Positions 1-11,590 of a stretch of 64,000 bases of DNA are shown in pieces (the stretch's first letter is position 1; every line of letters begins with the position of its first letter). This stretch comes from Linnemannia hyalina (Eukaryota; Mortierellomycota; Mortierellomycetes; Mortierellales; Mortierellaceae): assembly GCA_019671135.1 (NCBI GenBank), contig JAHRHY010000004.1:2356001-2420000 (forward strand), in the 5' to 3' direction. The notes beneath the pieces were generated by a model. The model worked only from the letters and a program-made list of their open reading frames with translations, was not told the DNA's origin and made no database searches. The translations under genes and the position numbers were made by a program.

Positions 1-1132
1 CTACGACACACATGGTCTCGGCACCAGCACAGGGCAGGACAAGTCGGAGAAGACGGCTATCACGTAGAGCCTTTTTTTTTTTCACCCTTCAGTTCGTGCT
101 ACCTTCGCTTATTTTCCCTTCCTTTTGGGCGTACCAAGTGTCTATCCTTTTTTTTCGGCTTCCCCTCCTACTCAGCCGACACTTAACCCTATCCAGGTGT
201 AACCTGCCCAACACGCCCCCGATTGCACTGCCCAGGCGACAGTGCGAGCGCACATCTCAGCGCCATGTCCCTGCAAAGCAAGCCCCCAATCGACCATCCC
301 TCCCCGAGGGAGACTCAAGCGACAAAAGGGACAAAAAAAAAAAAAAAAAAAAAAAAACGTATTGTAGGTTACACAAGCGAGAGAAAAGGTTTTTGTTGAT
401 GTTGACGATGCAGTTGCCAAACAAACGACGACGATGACGAGAGGAGGGAGGGAGGTCCGAGGTCCCGTCCTGGTGATCGCAGGATTGCCGCCTTTTTTTT
501 TTTTTTTGGGCTGTTTTTGTTATTGGACGACGTCCTTGGAGTTTTGTGTTCCAAGGAGCGTGAGTAAATTACTCCCTTCGACGTTATGGATTTTCTTTGT
601 GTTGCTCTCCTCGGGATAAGAGAGCATGGTGTACATTCATGTCGGTAGCATGACACAAGCATCTATGCTAGTCTTCCGAGGAATTGGTGAGATAAAAATT
701 GAGCCAAGCAAAAAAAAAAAAAAAAAAAGCCAGGGAGGCACAAGACAAAGCAAGGGAAGGAAAAAAATAAAGTTGAGCATGCCCCCCCTTTGGCCATCGT
801 CAATCTTCAGTTTTTATAATTGAACATTGACCGTTACATATGCGATTGGGATTTGTACCCAGGACTGGCCCCTTCCACCATCGCCTCTTCACAAGCTGCG
901 ACAAAGAGATCTAGTTGCCCATTCCACTGATCGCCTCCTTCACGCATCCCACTTTCCCGTTCACACCTTTTCCATCCCACACAAACCACACCACACCCGC
1001 CACCAACAGGCCCTTTGACAAGCAGGACAAACACTCCAGCCAGCGCCAAAACACGACTCATCAGAGTCAACAACAAACCATCACAAATACCCGCACGCCT
1101 TCGCCAAAAAAATAGAGCTAAAACAATAAACG
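1..1132. other. Upstream non-coding region with homopolymer runs
   Basis: I see no convincing gene here. The stretch holds T runs, a run of about 25 A at 333-357, further A and T runs near 490 and 710, and, just before the ATG at 1133, an A/C-rich leader typical of 5' untranslated regions in this window. It probably contains the promoter and 5' UTR of the RNA-binding protein gene that follows. Open frames present in it are short, low-complexity and end at the homopolymers. Confidence 0.6.
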
Positions 1133-3443
1133 ATGGCCTCAGGAAAGGACAAAGATACAATCGACCTCTATGACGGCGATATCGACCTGCTCGATTATGG
1201 GGATGACCTCGAGGCAGATCTCCTCGATGGTGACCTGGCGGGTGTCGGAGGCTATGACGACCTCGAGTTGGGCGCCGAAGACGAACTGGAACTCGACTTA
1301 CTTCCCCTGGACGCCGTCTCGTCCTCCACGTCCTCCAACAAGAAGGCTGCTGCTGACCAGAACGGGACGGCGACCGCTTCTGCCACGAAAGGAGGGCAGG
1401 GTACTGCCGGTACCTATGGCGGCGATGTCGCGTACGACGAGACTGACTACACCGCCGAGGTTGACGCGTCTGTAGCCGAGGGCGCGAGCTCAAAAACCAA
1501 CAATAACCAATCAACTTCGAATGACGAAAACCGGGACGCGTCGCCCTTTTCAGCAACCACCTCACATAAACCCCAACCTTACAACGGAAGTCATAGCGAA
1601 ACCGAGCTCGGAGGTATTAATCGGCAGAGTTCCAGTCCATCCGACGATCGTTCCTCGTACAACAACAACTACAACAACAGCGCGTCGTCTTCACCGCGCG
1701 GAGATGGGCGAAGTGGTGGATTGAGAGGCCGTGGAAATCAAGGATATGGCACTGGCACTGGTCGTGGAAACTACCAGGGCGGTAGAGGAGGAAACATGCT
1801 GGGCATGGGCATGAGCCAACAGCAGATATATGCTATGCAGCAGATGGGCATGAACATGAACATGGGCATGGGTATGAACAGTGGACGCTATTCTGGGTAA
1901 GCTTAGTTTCTTTTGTTATCGTTTATTTCTGTGCTCATTTTTCACGATTATTTTCAATATCAAGAAATCTAGCCGGTCCAACTAACTAATATCATCTTCC
2001 TTTTTTTTTTCTATTGGATGTCAGCAGTGATGGATACGGCAACCAGGGAATGGGATACCCTTACAATAGTGGAGCAGGCATGGGTGGCGGTGGTGGTGCT
2101 GGTACTCCTGGCAGGACGATTCACATCAACCCAAAGTTCCAGAACCGTGCTGGAGTTCCAGCGATCCCAGGAGCAACAACAGCATCAACAGCAGTAACAA
2201 CAACAACAGCAGTGCCAGCAGGACTGGATCGTGCGCTTGGTCAAGAACAACGGCAGGGGTCCCGACAGTTCCACCAAGATTCTGGAAATGGTCAATCGCC
2301 GGGCCGAGGAAACCAGTTGTCGCGGTCTGGATCCCAAGACAGGTTCGATGGCGATCGTTTCAACAGAAACCAACGATTCAATAACGTAAGTTTCCTGTAG
2401 TCGTTATGACCTTTTCTCTGCATCAGCTGGAAGTTCGTAGGTTGACATTGCATAAGAGTCAGAACAAACCAAAATGTTGTATTGTGTCTTTTTTTTTCAT
2501 AGGGGCGAAGCGATTCGAGAGATAGACGTGACCAACAGGGCGGCAGCGGATATGAGCGAGGAGGACGTTCGGATAGTTCATACCGTTCCCCTGGAAGTTC
2601 AGAACGAGATTTCGGCCAAGGATTGTCGACAAGCAGAGACTTTAGCAGCCGGTCAGGAGATTCTCCAAGGACCCCACAGCCGCAATCGCCCTTGCCTTCG
2701 TATAACAATGGCAGCAACCGCCCATCACCCATCATTGGAGGAGGAAGTCCAGGATCGATTTCCAGCCGGTTGACGCCTGTTCTCAAGCGTGCAGGTGGAG
2801 GATCGGTGGAGGAGTCTCAGAAGGCACATAAATCCAGTGGTGTAAGCACTCCTCGTAGCGAACACAGCCGATCGAGTACCGGTCAGGGATATGGATCTGA
2901 TGCGGGATCTGTGTCATTTTTGAGGGACCGTCGGGACGTTGGTGATGGCGGCGAGGACGGCCCACAGCAAAGACAGCCCGAGCAAGCGTCGTCATCGAGT
3001 AATGCGGTGCCTACAGGATTTGTCAGAGTCGATAACATACCCGATTCTGTCTCTGACACTTCGATTCGTCAGCTTGCCCACGGTATCTCTGGCGTCGGCC
3101 GTGTTCTTGTAAGTTTTCAAGGTCTTTTTGGAGGCGTTGGCAGGACTTACTGGCAAGCCGAGCATCTGTATCTAACTGTACCTTCTCTCTTTCATGTTTT
3201 TGTTGATAGACTGTCTCCAAGAAGGGCGATCGGACGATCGTTCTCGGATTTGCATCAGTCGACGAAGCCAAGTTCTTCCGTAGACAGATAAATAGGTTCG
3301 ATAGCCACGCTCGATTGTATGATATGCGCGGTTTTTTTATGTTGGATAGTTCGCTGATCGAATTTGCTAACCAACTTTTTTTTTTCTCTTCTAGGACATC
3401 GATCGAAGGATCATTGGTCACTGTGACCTTGACCTCGGCTTGA
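1133..3443 (+). CDS. RRM and RGG-box RNA-binding protein
   Basis: Five coding exons: 1133-1896, 2025-2385, 2503-3108, 3210-3295, 3395-3443, about 621 residues, all in phase. The N-terminus (residues 1-65) is strongly acidic with repeated Asp/Leu. The middle is low-complexity: Ser/Asn-rich, then an RGG-type segment near residues 195-225 and a Met/Gly-rich stretch. The C-terminal ~75 residues form a single RRM split over three exons; it starts GFVRVDNIP (RNP2-like strand), has TIVLGFAS in the position of the RNP1 strand and ends in a beta strand SLVTVTLTS. The last intron has a weak donor (GTTCGA) but a good CTAAC branch site, and only this splice restores the RRM end. The first intron ends in a tandem CAGCAG acceptor, so one Ser can be included or skipped. 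A role in mRNA binding is family inference; I do not recognise the specific orthologue. Confidence 0.85.
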
Positions 3444-3777
3444 AAATAACATCTTTTTTTCCATCTTTTCTTTTGTAAACACCAGACCATGAAGAGCCAT
3501 GTGGCCCTTCTTCACATTTACTTCATTATCGAAGTAGTGTTGTATTATTTCTTTGTACTTTTATTTATTTTTGTATTTTTTTTATTTCTTACCAACCCGC
3601 ATGATGTCACAAAGCAAGGGTAGAGAACGCCGATATATCAGAGACCAGGAACAACTATTAATAGCTCGTATAGAAAGCGATGGCGGCTTGCACATAATAA
3701 ACGATGGAGGGGGGAGAGGGGTTGTGGAATGTACGGTTGTACATGTTCTTGTTTATTCATTCTATCTCGTTTTTTTT
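3444..3777. other. Convergent intergenic region
   Basis: This is the 3' flank shared by the RNA-binding protein gene (+) and the lipase gene (-). It is A/T-rich with several T runs, as expected for two opposing polyadenylation regions. I see no gene in it. Confidence 0.6.
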
Positions 3778-6700
3778 TCAGTACATGGATTTTGATCGTT
3801 TGGGATCGTTGAGTGGGACAGGACGTTCAGGATCATTCTCGAGCCCGTTCACCATTCCACCATTCCCTCTTCCAGGACCTTGGTGCTGCTGGCTTTGGCG
3901 ATCATGTGCGTTTCGGTAAGAGTCAACGTCCAAGTACGACTGCTCACCAGACTGGTACTGACTCGTCATCCTCACCGACTTATGCGGCAAACCTCCTGCA
4001 GCAGTGCCCAGACTTCCAATGTTGGCACTACTACCTCTCCGCGTCAAGTTTGGCGAATAATGCGCAGTCGACCCTAAATAAGAAGTAGAGTTCGAAGAGT
4101 GTGGCGTCAACCGTTTCGGGCCCGACTTTTGTCGTCGATGATGCGCATTCCTGCCACTCAAACTCGACAGATGCTGATGCTGTGCATCAATACCCTCTTG
4201 CACTGCCGCCGCAGAAGCAGAGGCCTCAGCCCGCAACTGTAACAAAATCCGATCAAGTGCGAGTTCGATCATGAGGCGGTATTTGAGCATGGAGAGGAAG
4301 GGCCAAGTGGACTGTTCGCCTTTAAGGATCCAGTACTGGATGGATTCATGGGTTGGATTTGAGACGACAGTGAGAAAGTCTTGGAGTTGGACTTCAGGGA
4401 CGATGGTGACGTTTCCAGAGACTTTTTCTTCAACGAGTTGGACGAATACGTGTGGCAAGATCCCGACTTGGTTCAGCTATGATTTTTGTTAGGCGAGAAA
4501 AGAGGTTCATTCACAGTTAGATCTGTTCATTATTTTAGGGTGCATGAACTACAGTGCGAAAAAAAAAAGAAGTTGGGAGCGTACCTGGCCCATGCGGTGC
4601 TTGATTTCTGCAAGGATCACCCTTGCAATCCGCTCCATATACCCGGCGGAATACCCAAACTGATCAGACCCACCTGACTTACGATCTTTGAGCCCCCGAG
4701 ACATAAAGGGCACAATGTAAGGGTTGGCCTGAGAGACAATAAAATGGTTTACATTGAAGAGTTCCGAGAGTCGTGTCAAGGGCGTCTCGGGGCTGACGAC
4801 TCCGTAGGAGAAGAATGATGGTGTGATTGGGTTTGTGTAATTCACCGCTAAATATTTGTATGAGAGGGTTGAAGGTTAGTTTTTGGTGGCGTGAAAAGCT
4901 TAATCATTTGTGCTTCTTGATGACCCTATGTGGCAGTTTTGTACCTGAAGGCGTCCAGCGGACAATATTTCCTGACTTGTCCTTGGCCATAAGATCTGCC
5001 GTTGACGAGAAGCCGAGCATAGAAGCCGAGACCAATGCGGCACTGCTGATTAACTATTGGGAGCCACAAAGACCGACAAGCGTGTGAGAATTAACATGTG
5101 GCAATACAACGTTTCGATTGCGAGCGAGAAGGTTAAAAGATGAACGTACCACATTGGGAGAGGTGATATAGTTGAGGAGTTGAGGCCCTTCTGATTTCCT
5201 GGACGATGGGACAGTGATGTTCAAAACACGCTTTGTCTTCTTGAATGCCTCCTATAAAATCGAAAAAAGGATATCATCAATTGGACGCTTTGGTTAGCCA
5301 CGCTGTTCTTCCTGGTGTCGGATTCTGCAGAAAGAAAGAGAAAACGCAATCACTTATGTTCAAAGCTGTCTATTCTGCGCCACGTACATCAAAGGTCAGA
5401 TTTCCAACGTTGGTCTCAATACAATCCTGCAAGACCTTGATATCAATCAGGTAGCCTATCGAAGTTGACAACGAATTCAGTCAGTTTGCTGTCTTTGCAA
5501 AAGCATATTATCCATTGCTCCCAAAGACAAAACTTGGGTGTGAAGAAATACCTTGGGTCATGAGGCGCGTCAGTTTGCGACTCAAGTTTCCGCGAACGCC
5601 AACACGTTGGAAAGCACGTAAATCGATACTGCCTTGGAAGATTCCCTAGAAATTGAAGTCAAATGTGATAGGTTAGATACGTGAGCCATGTTCCAGTGAC
5701 AAAAGCAACTACCTTGTGATTATGCAACTTACGGGCAATTCCTCGTCAGTCCTGACGCAGACAAGCGCAGCAACCAAGGCTCCAACTGACGCTCCGCTGA
5801 TGATCCGTGGCAACAATCCATGTTCAAAAAGCGTCTTGACCACTCCCAAATGATACATGCCTAAAAGTACACGAAGGGCGAAGTTGACGGTTTGTTAGTC
5901 AAATGAAAAGCGCGAACAACCATCCTGCAGCACATTGCCTTTCTTATTGATGCAACATACCAAAGGAGGCACCGCCATGGAGCAACAGTGCAGAACTTCC
6001 AAAGCTCTGTCGAGTCTCCATAAAGAAATCAATCTTGGCCTGCCTCGACAACGTAGCATGACTCGTATCAGCCACATGCTCCAATTGCGAGACGACCTCA
6101 TCCATATAAGACTCGATCAAATGTTTGGTCCCCAAATACGAATGACAAAACAGCCTCGGGTCCGTGATCCCTCCCAAGTTCCTCAACAAGCCAGATCTCA
6201 AGAGATACATCATTGCCGAGATATCCTTGGACTCCCTGACTTTCTTGAGATGGTATCGTCGAGAGAGGATGAGGCTGTAGTCGTAAACGTTGGAACGGTG
6301 GTTGTTGCGCCAGACGTCAGATCCGGTGAGGATGTCCAGTTCGGTGGCTCGAGCTAGCCATTCTTCGAAATCCTGAGAATGTGCCAGTTCGTTGGTCATC
6401 TTGTCTTCCAGGTTGCGGTCGAGGACCATTGACCAAAGACCCTATTTTGGATAGTTATGGTTATTATATTTGTCCAACAACAGAGTGCTCTCACTCATAT
6501 GACAATCCTCAATTTCCCTTGCACAAGACAAGAAATAAAAAGACGTTGGGTCGGGTTGGGTTGGGGGGGGGGATCGTACCTTCCATGAGTATATGATCAA
6601 ATGCAGCAGGGACGTTGCGATGGTGGCTATTATCTGTATGAATGAGTCTAATAATGACTATCGAGAGGGGGAGTAGAAAAGTAGAAACGCAAGAGAGAGA

Positions 6701-6832
6701 GAGAGAGAGATAGCGCGTATTAGCTTCCATGGGGCAAGGTGGGAGCAACAGCAGCTAAAAAAGGTTTGACAGGTCCGTTGACACGACAATGGTAATGGCA
6801 TTCAGTTGTTGTTTACTAGCTACCTCTGCCAT
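3778..6832 (-). CDS. Patatin-domain triacylglycerol lipase (Tgl3/4/5, SDP1 type)
   Basis: Ten coding exons on the minus strand: 6824-6832, 6580-6633, 5961-6441, 5733-5860, 5552-5645, 5388-5455, 5150-5251, 4945-5053, 4585-4847, 3778-4476; 668 residues, phases agree throughout. Order: a short hydrophobic segment at the N-terminus (residues ~4-20), the DUF3336-type lead domain of fungal and plant TAG lipases (LDRNLEDKM, FEEWLARATELD), then the patatin domain with the glycine-rich oxyanion loop (LLLHGGASFGMYHLG) and the nucleophile motif GASVG (GXSXG) near residue 223. The C-terminal ~150 residues are Ser/Gln-rich and probably disordered. Family knowledge: these enzymes sit on lipid droplets and hydrolyse stored triacylglycerol, some also acting as acyltransferases. 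The catalytic Asp of the Ser-Asp dyad was not placed with certainty. The first coding exon encodes only Met-Ala-Glu. Confidence 0.9.
6693..6710. repeat. (GA)9 microsatellite in lipase intron 1
   Basis: Nine GA units on the + strand (TC on the transcribed strand). They fall inside the first intron of the lipase gene and act there as part of a pyrimidine-rich tract. Confidence 0.9.
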
Positions 6833-7783
6833 GGCGAGTGGTGTATGAAGGAGTGAATGTGAGAAAAAGGAAGAAAGATGGGTTGAAGAGTGGGGTTGAA
6901 AGAGAGAGTGTGTGAATGAGTTGTGTTTGATGAATGGGGAACAAAGAATTGAACGGCAAGCGAAGAGAAGGAAACTGTTACTGCCAATGGTCGTTTTTTT
7001 CACGTGCCTGAAGGCATAATTTGGTGTGGATGACACCTGCAAGTAATTATTACATAGGAAAGAATTATTAAAGGCCTTCAGACATGATGCCTAGGAACTG
7101 GACACGACAAGCAGCAATGGGTAACTATGTTTCTCTGCTATGCAGGCAGGTTGTCTCTTTTTTACGTGAATCGTCCGATAGTCTGTTACACAGCGCGATT
7201 TGCTTTTCACCGGCAAATAACTCATCCTTTGTCTGAATAAGCATTGGTTTTTATCCCCCGTACTAAAGAGATAGTTCTGCTAATCTCCCGCTATGCGAAA
7301 CGCGCAGACACCTCTGGGCAAATTCTTCTGCCGATGTGTCTCTCTTTATTTCTAATCAAGAATGTATCAATGTATCTTCACTTCATTTGCCCCCCTAATT
7401 AGGTAGACGTCTCGATCACGTAGCAAACCCTTCTTCCCTTCTTCTCATCTCTCCAATCGGCTCTGTTACACATCCATCAACGTCACCCTCTCTTTCCTCA
7501 AAACGTTCGAAAAAGGTCCTTGATCGTCGTTCATGATCGCATAATTACTGTACAGCAATTGCGCCAAAACAACATGCACTTTTCTAGGCGTCGTTTCTCT
7601 TTTCTCTTCCATAGTTTCGCAATCAGTGCAGAAACGAAACAATATAAATACCAAAGTCTGGTTGCTAGTTTCTTTCTTTTTTTCTCCTCATCTCATCTTC
7701 GTCTTTCTCTCCACTCTCCACTCCACTCTCCACTCCACCACCACCCAACAACAACATCCAACCAAACAACAATCATATCAACA
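6833..7783. promoter_or_regulatory. Divergent promoter region, lipase and reductase
   Basis: This 951-bp gap separates two divergently transcribed genes, so it should carry both promoters. The lipase side has CT-rich leader sequence upstream of its ATG. The reductase side has a C/A-rich leader (7690-7783) with repeated CACTC and CAAC units. I see no coding sequence. No specific transcription factor site can be claimed. Confidence 0.5.
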
Positions 7784-9029
7784 ATGGTCCAGAACAAGTC
7801 AGTCGTTTTCTTGAAGCACCCCAGCGATTACCCCGTCGTCGGCGAGCATATCGGGTTCCAGACCAAGGAGCTCAACGTTGAGCTCAAGGATAAGGATGTC
7901 CTCCTCCGCAACCTCTACTTCTCCCTCGACCCTTGTACGCTCTCCATTTATCTCGTTTTCATTCACGTCAGCAACAACATACAAAGATTGAACACTCGAC
8001 CTAACCCACTGCTTCATCCCTTCATTTTCATAGACATGCGCGGAAGAATGAGAGACGTCAAGTCGTATATCCCCGGCTTCTCGATCGGCGAGCCCCTGAC
8101 CGGATACGGCGTTGCTGAAGTCAAGGAGTCCAAGAACGATGCCTTTCCCGTTGGCGCCATTGTCAGCGGATTCACTGGCTGGGAGGAATACTCTGTCGTC
8201 CCCGGCGCCTCTCGTCTTCGTGTCCTCCCCGGTGCTCGCGAGTCTCCCATCCCTCTCTCCGCTCACGTCGGTGTCTTGGGCATGCCCGTACGTATATTAC
8301 GTTATGCTTAGCCATGTTTGGCATGGAAAACACAATTGTTTTATGGGTTGCTTTGTTTCACGCATGCTAATTCGTGCTTGAAAATGTTCTTCCAACTGTC
8401 AATAGGGCATGACTGCTTACACTTCCCTCAAGATCATCGGTAAGCCCAAGGCTGGCGAGACCATCTTCGTTTCTGCCGCTGCCGGTGCCGTCGGTCAGCT
8501 CGTCGGCCAGATGGCCAAGAAGCTCGGTCTCCGCGTCGTCGGCTCGGCCGGCTCAGACGATAAGGTCGACTACCTCATCAACGAGCTCAAGTTCGACGCT
8601 GCCTTCAACTACAAGAAGAACGGCACCATCCTCGAGAACCTCAAGCGTGCCGCCCCCGAGGGTATCGACATCTACTACGAGAATGTCGGAGGCGAGACCC
8701 TCGAGGCTGCACTGGAGGTTATGAATGACCACGGTCGTGTCGTTGCTTGTGGAATGATCTCCCAGTACAACACCCAGACGCCATACGGTGTCCGTAACCT
8801 CTTCCATATTGTCGCTAAGCGTATTACTTTCCGTGGATTCGTCGTTACCGATTTCGCGGAGGAGTACGGTGCGGATTTCGTCAAGGATGTTGGATCGTGG
8901 TTGGTCAACAAGGATATCATTTACAAGGAGGATGTTACTGAGGGCATTGATGCCTCGCCTGAGGCCTTCGTTGGCATGTTGCAGGGCAAGAACTTTGGCA
9001 AGGCTGTCGTGAAGATCGCTGACCTGTAA
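7784..9029 (+). CDS. NADPH-dependent medium-chain reductase (PTGR / curcumin reductase type)
   Basis: Three exons: 7784-7934, 8034-8287, 8406-9029, giving 342 residues, the usual size for this family. The N-terminal half has the MDR catalytic fold with the family motif YMRGRM (residues 51-56) formed across the first splice site and GFGV-like turns around PLTGYGVAEV. The Rossmann half begins at TAYTSLKIIGKPKAGE and has the nucleotide motif SAAAGAVGQLVGQMAKKLG, an AXXGXXG type loop as in the leukotriene B4 dehydrogenase / double-bond reductase branch. It lacks the zinc ligands of alcohol dehydrogenases. Likely reaction: NADPH reduction of the alpha,beta double bond of enals or enones; substrate unknown. 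Codon use is strongly C-ending, suggesting high expression. Confidence 0.92.
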
Positions 9030-10084
9030 AAACTGTACATATATTCCCCTTTTTTGCTGTACTACTATTCAGTACCCATAACACATTGGTCGCTCGATTC
9101 TTGACGCGAGAATAAACATACAATAACCCAATAACCTATCCTTCTGCACAGACTTGGCTATTTTCGTTACCACCTTGGCGATTATCCCTCCATTTGTAGG
9201 CTGTGTGAGGTGAGATCAACAATGAATCTCGCGACGAAAATATGTTTATTTTTATCCACTTTGCCCCAGCAACCCCCTTCTTTCCTCAACCTTCTTGCCT
9301 TTCTTTATCACCTCTTGCGCCGGCCCGCTCAACATTCACCCACTCTTGGTGTATCTAATTCTGGTTGAAAAAAAGAAAAAGAAGTGAGCCTGCACGGGGT
9401 TCAAGTAGGAGGGAGGAAGGGCCGAGGCATAAATATAATGTCACGGCCATGCCCGTGTTGTTGTCCGTACCTAAAAGGGACCAAAAAAGGATAGTTGTTT
9501 TCAACCCCATTACATCCATCCTCCCAGGAAATTCCTCCGTCCTTGTGAGGATATTGAAGAAAGAAAAAAAGAAGAGAACGAGCTTGGCCATTCATCGCAA
9601 TGCAACGCAGTTTGTTTCATGAGTCGATGCTAATTAGATTTCTTGCGACCGTTCAAATCCCCCTTCCTCCTCCTCTTTTTCTCTTCTCTCGTCGCTTCCT
9701 CCGTGTTTTTTGTCCTCGTCCCTGCGTTGCGGTGGGCTACTCCTAACTTCAAGGAGTATGAAGGGCATGCCAGTATCATAGTCTGAGAGAGAGAATAAGA
9801 GAAAGGGCCAGGGGAATAGAAGGAGTGAGAAGGGGGTGAAGGAGAGTGAGAGAGGAAAGGGTACGCCTCTTGATGGAATGGTTTATGCCCTCGGGTATTG
9901 GTGCATGGCGTGTTGGGGATCATGTTTTGCCATGGCATTTACACTCTTGGTGTGAGTGTTGTAAGCCTTAACAACGACGTGTTTTTTTTGGCGCCCTTTT
10001 CGATAGAGCCGCCGTTTGTTTGCATCCAAGCCAGCTATTCCTTCTTTTCTCTTTGTGAAAGAGAGCAAGGTGCATTGTCCTATG

Positions 10085-10144
10085 TTGTTTTGTTTGTTTA
10101 TTGTTTGTTTGTTTGTTTGTTTGTTTATTTGTTTGTTTGTTTAT
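10085..10144. repeat. (TTTG)n array
   Basis: About 13 imperfect TTTG units interrupted by TTTA. This is a simple-sequence repeat in non-coding DNA. Confidence 0.9.
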
Positions 10145-10309
10145 GCAAACTATAACATTCAAGGACGTCGTGCAATGCTGCAATTTTGAAAGACTGCCCC
10201 CCGTCCGTGCCTTACTGGGCTCACTCATTCTCCCTCCCTCCTGCAATGCATCCCCAAACTCAGCTCAGCTCTTCTTCTTTGGTAATTATCCCTGGGATAT
10301 CAATGGGCA

Positions 10310-10340
10310 TTCTTCCTTCCTTCCTTCCTTCCTTCCTTCT
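10310..10340. repeat. (TTCC)n array
   Basis: Seven consecutive TTCC/CTTC units at the start of the CT-rich tract. Confidence 0.9.
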
Positions 10341-10823
10341 CTCTTCGTCTCTTCTTCTTCTCGTCTCTTCTTCTTCACGTCTCTTCTTCTCTCTCTCTCT
10401 TCTCTTTGCCATTTCTCCCTTTTGCACCCCATTTCGCCGAACGTGCAAGTTCGTGCTCTTTTCTTTCTCCGTCCTTCCTTCCTCCATCTTCCTTGTCGGC
10501 AATCCCTATCCTTATCCTTATCCTAATCCTAATCCCTACATCCAGCATCCACCTTTCCTCCTGCTTTTTGCCATATCCGACATCTTTATCATCCTCTACT
10601 ACAACTCACCCCCACCTGCACCATCCTCATCCATCTCCCCTCCCCTCCTGCCGCTTAGTAACGAACCCATTACACATGTCACTAGTACGCTGATATCCGC
10701 CCCACATCCATTCTGTATCTACACCAGCATCGCCCATCTCCTTGTCCTTGTTCTTGTCCTTATCCAGTCTCCCGTCCTTTCTTCCTTTTATTATCGTCAC
10801 CTTCCCCTCCGTCCTTTTTTCAA

Positions 10824-10827
<4 letters not shown>

Positions 10828-10855
<28 letters not shown>
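10828..10855. repeat. (TC)n microsatellite
   Basis: About 13 perfect TC units inside the pyrimidine-rich leader region. Confidence 0.85.
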
Positions 10856-11590
10856 CCGCATTACTTATCATCATTACCTTTTGAAATAGTCTTGCCCTTC
10901 TCCCTTCTTCCCCATCTCTCCCTCTCGCTCTCTTTCAAATACAGATCGTCCCTCGGCCTGCATTGATTATTCGCGTTGCTATCGCATCATTTGTATTTCT
11001 TCTCTTTACGACCTTCACCTTTCTTTTCTCTTTTCTTCTCCTCTTCCGCTCTTCCTCCATTGTATACCTCGGCATCAGAATTCCTCACACATCCGGACAC
11101 GACCTTCGCCCCACAACAACAGCTTATCCAAACCTTCTTTCCTCAGCATATACACGTTCATCAGCTAAATTGTCATCAACACCAAACGCTTCGACCGAAA
11201 ACTCTCTTTTTTTTTTGTGTAACGACCCCAATTGCTTCACGACAGCAACGCCCTTTACCCTCATTCTCCAACCACCTTCATCACCTGCACGACTACCCAT
11301 ACACCTCCCCTCTCGACCATTCATAACAATTCTTTGACTTTGTTAACCTTCAACACCCAATACGAATATCGATTTTTGCTTTATCCAAAACGTACACGCC
11401 CTGTGTTATTTCTTCGTGACCTTATCATTCGTCGGTAACCAAACCCAAACGTGGACACCAGAGAAAAAAGGAACCTGCCACTCCTTTCAACTATCAACAA
11501 CCTCAACAAACACACAACAAACTCCATCATCAATACGAACACAGACTCACAGCGGTATAGGAGGAGTCAACAAAGAAAAACCTTAAAGCG

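Larger units (their letters stand above)
9030..11590. other. Long CT-rich intergenic region and 5' leader
   Basis: 2.56 kb without a convincing gene. From about 10250 to 11590 the + strand is extremely pyrimidine-rich with very few purine runs; it should include the promoter and 5' UTR of the membrane RING protein gene at 11591. Long open frames here translate only to Ser/Leu/Pro strings and are explained by composition. It contains a TTTG array, a CTTC array, CT dinucleotide tracts and CCTTATCC/CCTAATCC repeats near 10505-10537. The part before 9650 is probably the 3' flank of the reductase gene (an AATAAA lies near 9113). Confidence 0.6.

Noticed and set aside
9395..9660. tRNA B-box-like strings (GGTTCAAGT, GTTCAAATCC)
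   Set aside because: No A box at suitable distance and no foldable acceptor stem could be found around them.
10186..10884. 232-codon open frame in the CT-rich tract
   Set aside because: The translation is Ser/Leu/Pro strings produced by pyrimidine composition; no domain, and it lies in a likely 5' leader.
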